From: Laetiporus sulphureus 93-53
Lineage: Eukaryota > Basidiomycota > Agaricomycetes > Polyporales > Laetiporaceae
Direction of reading: 5' to 3'
Assembly (NCBI RefSeq): GCF_001632365.1
Contig: NW_024468527.1
Coordinates: 204,440-268,439, forward strand
Length of the DNA stretch: 64,000 bases
Position 1 is the first letter of the stretch, and each line of letters starts with the position of its first letter. This document shows positions 59,868 through 64,000 of the stretch, piece by piece. The position numbers were made by a program, and so were the translations under genes. Below the pieces are notes generated by a model. That model saw nothing but the letters and a program-made list of their open reading frames with translations, did no database searches and was not told the origin of the DNA.

Positions 59868-60460
59868 TCGACAATCATGAATGGATGCTAGGCCTTGAAA
59901 TAAGGCGTACCCACGTTATCGTATCATAATCGTCTCGAATCAATATGATTCGACCTTGACACTATGCGACGCGTGAACGCCATGGGATTACACATGAATC
60001 ATTCAGGTACGAAGCCATACCGACATCACCATTTGCATTTGTTAGCCCACCAGTGCTACCTTGAATGAATCAGCATATGAGAGAATGAGAGATATCATCA
60101 TACCACTAGCTCTTCGCCTGTTCTGATATGATAGGCGATGTCGGCGCTGTGCGAATGCTACCCTCCTACATCACGTGAACGCTGCAGAACTGCATACAAG
60201 CCACTCAGATACGAAGCCATACCAACCTCGCCCTTTGCATTCTTTAGCCTACTGGTGCTATCCTGAATGATTCAGCACATCATAGAACGAGAAATATCTC
60301 ATACCTGGCTTGTCTCCCACCCTTGAAGAACATCCATCTTGCAACTCTTGAATGATGGACATGCCGACGCAGTGAGATTCAGTGCGAATGCTACCCAGCT
60401 GTACATCACATGAACACTGCAGGATTGCACACAAATCATTCAGGTACAGAGCCATACTGA

Positions 60461-60710
60461 TCCAACCCGCATATGCGATGACCACCCATAAGTCGCAGGG
60501 TCAAACATTGCAACATGTATTGGTGGACCTGCAAAGTTGTCACAGAACTGAAGCTCCATATGTGATGGTATCGAGGGTCACTTCCCTTCGTGGGCTGCTT
60601 ATATTACGTTCATTCAATGGCAACATTATCAGCTGTCATCAATCTTAGGATATGCGAAAGGAAAATGCACGACTACGCTCGATCGTCATTCATACTGTTA
60701 TTTCGCATGG
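60461..60710 (+). pseudogene. PIF1/Helitron-type helicase, C-terminal relic
   Basis: The plus frame reads AYAMTTHKSQGQTLQHVLVD, then TEAPYVMVSRVTSLRGLLIL. These are the late SF1B helicase motifs (THK.QG.T and YV..SRV) found in PIF1 helicases and Helitron Rep-Hel proteins. Nothing of the earlier helicase motifs lies upstream, where satellite sequence begins at once. An in-frame TAG at 60646-60648 stands before DMRKENARLRS, a stretch that would continue the family pattern. It is a 5'-truncated, dead fragment. Confidence 0.75.
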
Positions 60711-61048
60711 TACCGATGACGAGTGCCACAAAGCTACATGCGAGCTTCAGCGGCAGCACACATTAAGCTCTCCTGCAAGCCACTGTCCCATTCCATGTTC
60801 CACGACAGAGCAGATAGCCATGCTGCACGTCTCTCAGAGAGCTTCATTGACTGGACCGGCCTTATCTTCTGCAACTACGTGGATATCAAAGAACACACGA
60901 AAGTGCACCGCAGCTATATTGTCATCTGAAACTGTTGACTACGGTGAGCTCTCGACATTGACGTGCATATGCTGTCATGAACTTACATACGAGCATGGAT
61001 GCTGCTACTACCAGGCTCGGTACAGAAATGGCTCGACATCTCATCCGC

Positions 61049-61195
61049 CCACTGCTTAACCTCACCCATCCTGGCTTCTCTCTCTCTCGCATGCTACCGT
61101 TCACTTGAACCTTGCATCAATCCACTGCTTAACCTCACCCATCCTGGCTCGTCACTTTCTGACATGCTACTGTGAACTCGAAGCCTGCAACCATG
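61049..61195. repeat. 73-bp tandem duplication
   Basis: The block starting CCACTGCTTAACCTCACCC at 61049 is repeated at 61122 with similar following text (CATGCTAC, CTGCA). It is a simple local duplication inside the insert. Confidence 0.6.
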
Positions 61196-62949
61196 AACTG
61201 TCGCTGACCACTGGCTCCTCCCCACACCTACCCTCCCTTGTTCTGACCATGCCCACCATGTGACTCACTTCACAACTGTAAGTGCAGCTGCTGTTACCCA
61301 TTACATTCTTCACACGTCTGACATTATCGCATAATGTACTCACTGCACTTCCACAGATGGCTCCACACTGGAATAAAAGTATATGTCACCTAGAGGACTG
61401 CTGTTGCCGTTCAAGTGCTTGCAAAATGTTGATCACGTCAAACACTGTTTCCGACTCCGTAAACATTGCAGATGGACCTCTGAAAGTACAGAAGCATGCC
61501 CTCCGGGTTCCAGGGTCAGATCCACGCTCGAGCATGCTACCTGTCTTCAGAGGAATACTGCACATTGAGCTCGATGACTCCATACTGACGGCACCATTTG
61601 CATCTGTTAGCCCACTAGTGCTATCTTGAATGGATTAGCATATGAGAGAATGAGAGATAACCACTAGCTCATTGCCTGTCCTGATATGATAGGCAATGTC
61701 AGTGCTGTGCAAATGCTACCCTCCTGCATCACGTGAACGCTGCGGGATTGCATATGATCCACTCAGGTACGAAGCCAATCTGACGTCGCCCTTTGCATTT
61801 GTTAGCCTACTGGTGTTATCCTGAATGATTCAGCACATCATTGAATGAGAAATATCATCATACCTGGCTTATCGCCCATCCTTGAAAACCATCAAGCTTG
61901 CAACTCTTGAACGACGGACGTGCCAGCACTGTGCAAACACTACCTGCCTGTACATCGTGTGAACGCTGCAGGATTGCACATGAACCACTCATGTACGAAG
62001 TCATACCGATGTCGCCCTTTGCACTGGTTGGTCTACAGGTGCCATCATGAATGATTCCACATATGAGAGTGAAAGATGTCAAGACGGTGTCCTGTCTTCG
62101 AAGGCATCCATAAGATAGCGATGCCGGCACTGTGTGAATGGTCCCCGCTTATACATCATTATCAAGATGGTCACCTGCCTTCGAAGACATCCATAAAATA
62201 GTGATGCCAGTGTTGTGCGAATGCTACCCGCTTGTACACCATATGAACACTGCGGGATTGCACACGAATTGCTCATGTATGAAGCCATACGGATGTCACC
62301 GACATCGCCATTTGCACGTTAGCCTATGGGTACCATCGTGAATGATTCTGCCTATGAGAGAGTGAAAGATACCATCATTCCGCTTAATCCTCAAAGACTC
62401 ACGACTCACGATAAGGACTCCAGCACTGTGCGAACACTACCGGCTTGCACATGAATAAAGGGCATATCATCTGCCTATGGGCACTAATGTGAACAATTCA
62501 GCACTGTGTATGAGGGAATGAAATGGCGCCGTACCTCTGGTAATGGTGCGAATGCTACCGGCTTGAACGCAAATTGTTCATGATTCATACTGAACAGGGG
62601 TCATACCCACATGGCCATCTGCACATGTTAGCCTACGTCAAACACCGTTGGCCCATCCTGCACAAAAAGGCAGCCAACTGCCATGAGTCATCACTGGGCG
62701 AGGTGAGGCCAGGTCCGTTGGGCATATTGGACCATCGATTAGCACGACGGCGTAGCAATGTGCTCAGGTGGGCTCTACGTAGTATCATGCTGCCTGCAGC
62801 GATGCGCTGGCGATGTGTGGACTCTGGTCAAAGTAATCACATGTGCACGTCTAGGTGACTTACACCATCTCAGTGATTAGTCAGAACTCCTGTATGTGTG
62901 CGCACGTAAAAATAATAAAATACATAGCGATTCCGGGACTCTGTGTTGC

Positions 62950-63130
62950 ACTGCACACTGCGAGCTTGCACGCGAACCATTCACGAGCAGTGCTGCATAC
63001 TGCAGCTTGTATGCGAACCATTCACGAGAAGTGCTGCACAATGTGTGCTTGCACGGAACCATTCACGAAAAGTGCTATACAGTGTGGGCTTGCACGCAAT
63101 GATTCACAAGAAGCACTGCACACTGCAGAC
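62950..63130. repeat. 41-42-bp tandem repeat, four copies
   Basis: Four head-to-tail units share GCTTGCACGCGAACCATTCAC followed by GAGAAGTGCTGCACACTG-like text, with increasing divergence to the right. The overlapping open frames on both strands arise from the repeat and are not genes. Confidence 0.75.
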
Positions 63131-63231
63131 GCTGCAGGCCACCGGGGTTCTGGACAATTCACGAATGTCCATGTACCATACCCGATCATCACATGGGTGC
63201 CTAAGGATCTGGCATCATCCAGCGGATCCAG

Positions 63232-63250
63232 CGGATGGTTCCCCATAGGT
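63232..63250 (-). repeat. Right inverted terminal repeat
   Basis: Reverse complement of 52020-52038, 19 of 19 bases. Confidence 0.7.
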
Positions 63251-63704
63251 CTGACCTTCATGCGGCACACGTCTGCCCTGAAGTGATCACTCCACCAGTT
63301 CATCATTATCTCGTGATGACCTCCTTGGCTCCTACCGTCTCTCTCGTATATGGTAGGGCCAGTACCGGCAGCACCCGCTATGATGAGCACATCATGCGCA
63401 GCACATTTGTGGTCTATCGAATTATGTGACCAGCGAACATATTACGTACACATAGAGTGAAGCGCTATGTAGGTTGGTAGTTGAGGTTAAAGTACGAGGA
63501 CACAAAATGTATTCACAGTGATGGACAGGGTAATGTCGTTGCATAGTAAGAAAATGTAACAGGATGACGTGCACAATGCTATAGATGTCAAATGAGGTAC
63601 GCGACATTGGGCACTTGGACGAGCATGAATTGCAGCGTGACAATGTCGGATGTCTTCAGAAATTCGTGACGATATTTCCGCAGTGAAGTCTGTGGGAATT
63701 ACAG

Positions 63705-64000
63705 TCACACGCGTGCATCGAACATGTCATCGAACAACTCGTCAGCAACAGTGGTGAAAGTGAACAGGTCTGTGATTGGTGAATAACAACAGTGGACGAA
63801 TGGGGATCATACCTTTTAATGATGCACATAGCATATGAGCCATGGCCTTACGGTCGATCGTTTGCAGTAGATCGATTGTCAGTTCAAACCAATCTGGTCG
63901 GGATGGTGGAGGAGTGTAGAAAATGATACCAATGACAACAATTTTGAGAGGGGAACTGAGGCAGAGTGTTCGACTCCAGATGGTGGCTTTTGGAAGACGT
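63705..64000 (-). CDS. 3' end of an unidentified gene, truncated by the window edge
   Basis: Two minus-strand exons, from beyond 64000 to 63813 and 63769-63705, join in phase. They read TPPPSRPDWFELTIDLLQTI, then MAHMLCASLK to DLFTFTTVADELFDDMFDARV and a stop at 63705. The splice sites are good (gtatga donor, cag acceptor). The piece is too short to name. It lies just outside the right terminal repeat, so it may belong to a neighbouring mobile element or to the host. Confidence 0.45.

Larger units (their letters stand above)
59995..62620. repeat. Degenerate satellite, 200-280-bp units, split by an insert
   Basis: A recurring unit carries, in order, a CAGGTACGAAGCCATACC-like start, TTTGCATTTGTTAGCC, AATGATTCAGCA and GTGCGAATGCTACC then GAACGCTGC. 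The GTGCGAATGCTACC block recurs near 60149, 60391, 61707, 61931, 62130, 62216, 62428 and 62547, so there are about eight copies. Later copies are shorter and more diverged. Frames translated from it on the minus strand are artefacts of the repeat. The array is interrupted at 60461-61580 by unrelated sequence. Confidence 0.75.
52020..63250. mobile_element. Composite transposon-like region (~11.2 kb) with inverted terminal repeats
   Basis: A perfect 19-bp inverted repeat (ACCTATGGGGAACCATCCG) sits at 52020-52038 and 63232-63250, and both copies run inward into GGATCC-containing short repeats. Between them are two plus-strand genes of mushroom-transposon type, a disabled CxC5/CxC6 gene, a satellite array and a helicase relic. 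CxC5 and CxC6 are Pfam cysteine clusters named for their association with Kyakuja-Dileera-Zisupton transposases. No target-site duplication outside the repeats is evident, and I found no transposase. The interval may therefore be a decayed or nested element rather than one autonomous unit. Confidence 0.5.

Noticed and set aside
61858..62288. Minus-strand frames of 69-90 codons sharing ASL.YGCLRRQ and similar phrases
   Set aside because: Their similarity comes from the underlying DNA satellite, not from a conserved protein.
52020..63250. Helitron as the whole-element class
   Set aside because: Only a truncated helicase end is present, inside a satellite. The outer ends are inverted repeats, which Helitrons lack.
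62855..63286. Cys/His-rich 143-codon plus frame (repeated HSR.VLHTA)
   Set aside because: It is created by the 41-42-bp tandem repeat and is open in several frames at once.

Overview
The window reads as nuclear DNA of an agaricomycete-type basidiomycete. Genes are dense on both strands and broken by many short (about 40-70 nt) GT-AG introns. Protein families are typical fungal ones, and the right-hand 12 kb holds KDZ-type transposon-associated genes known from mushroom-forming fungi. I built gene models by joining exons by hand and checking that the reading phase matches at every splice where exons are listed.

Layout, left to right. 657-2348: a Fus3/Kss1-class MAP kinase. 3002-5283 (minus): a nuclear-looking protein with a SAP-like N-terminus and a coiled coil. 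5852-8148 and 8465-10753: a tandem pair of flavocytochrome b2 (L-lactate:cytochrome c oxidoreductase) genes with the same 15-exon structure. 11142-11879 (minus): GAR transformylase of purine synthesis. 12721-15412: a multi-pass membrane protein with a long disordered tail. 15413-21240: about 5.8 kb with no convincing gene. 21241-22105: a DnaJ-domain protein. 22908-24024: a coiled-coil protein. 24765-26155 (minus): an unknown protein. 27947-31289 (minus): a three-LIM-domain protein. 32316-35314 (minus): a 13-exon unknown helical protein. 35660-36617 (minus): RNA polymerase III subunit RPC5/Rpc37. 36939-39309 (minus): an unknown membrane protein. 39810-40488: adenylate kinase 6/Fap7. 42164-43655: an INO80-complex subunit with a PAPA-1 domain. 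44003-45374 (minus): a probable GPI-anchored surface protein. 45644-46873: cyclin H of TFIIH/CAK. 47311-51574: a GYF-domain protein.

From 52020 to 63250 lies a mobile-element region bounded by a perfect 19-bp inverted repeat. It holds two plus-strand genes of transposon-associated type. The first is split by a 548-bp hAT-like MITE with a perfect 8-bp target duplication. The second contains a 100-N assembly gap. A minus-strand CxC5/CxC6 (KDZ-associated cysteine cluster) gene is disabled by stops and a frameshift. A degenerate 200-280-bp satellite is interrupted by a segment carrying the end of a PIF1/Helitron-type helicase. No KDZ transposase domain was recognised. The window ends inside another minus-strand gene.

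Most of the window is ordinary core-genome content: signalling, transcription (cyclin H, INO80, Pol III), ribosome assembly/nucleotide metabolism and lactate oxidation. The unusual material is the nested mobile-element region at 52-63 kb.
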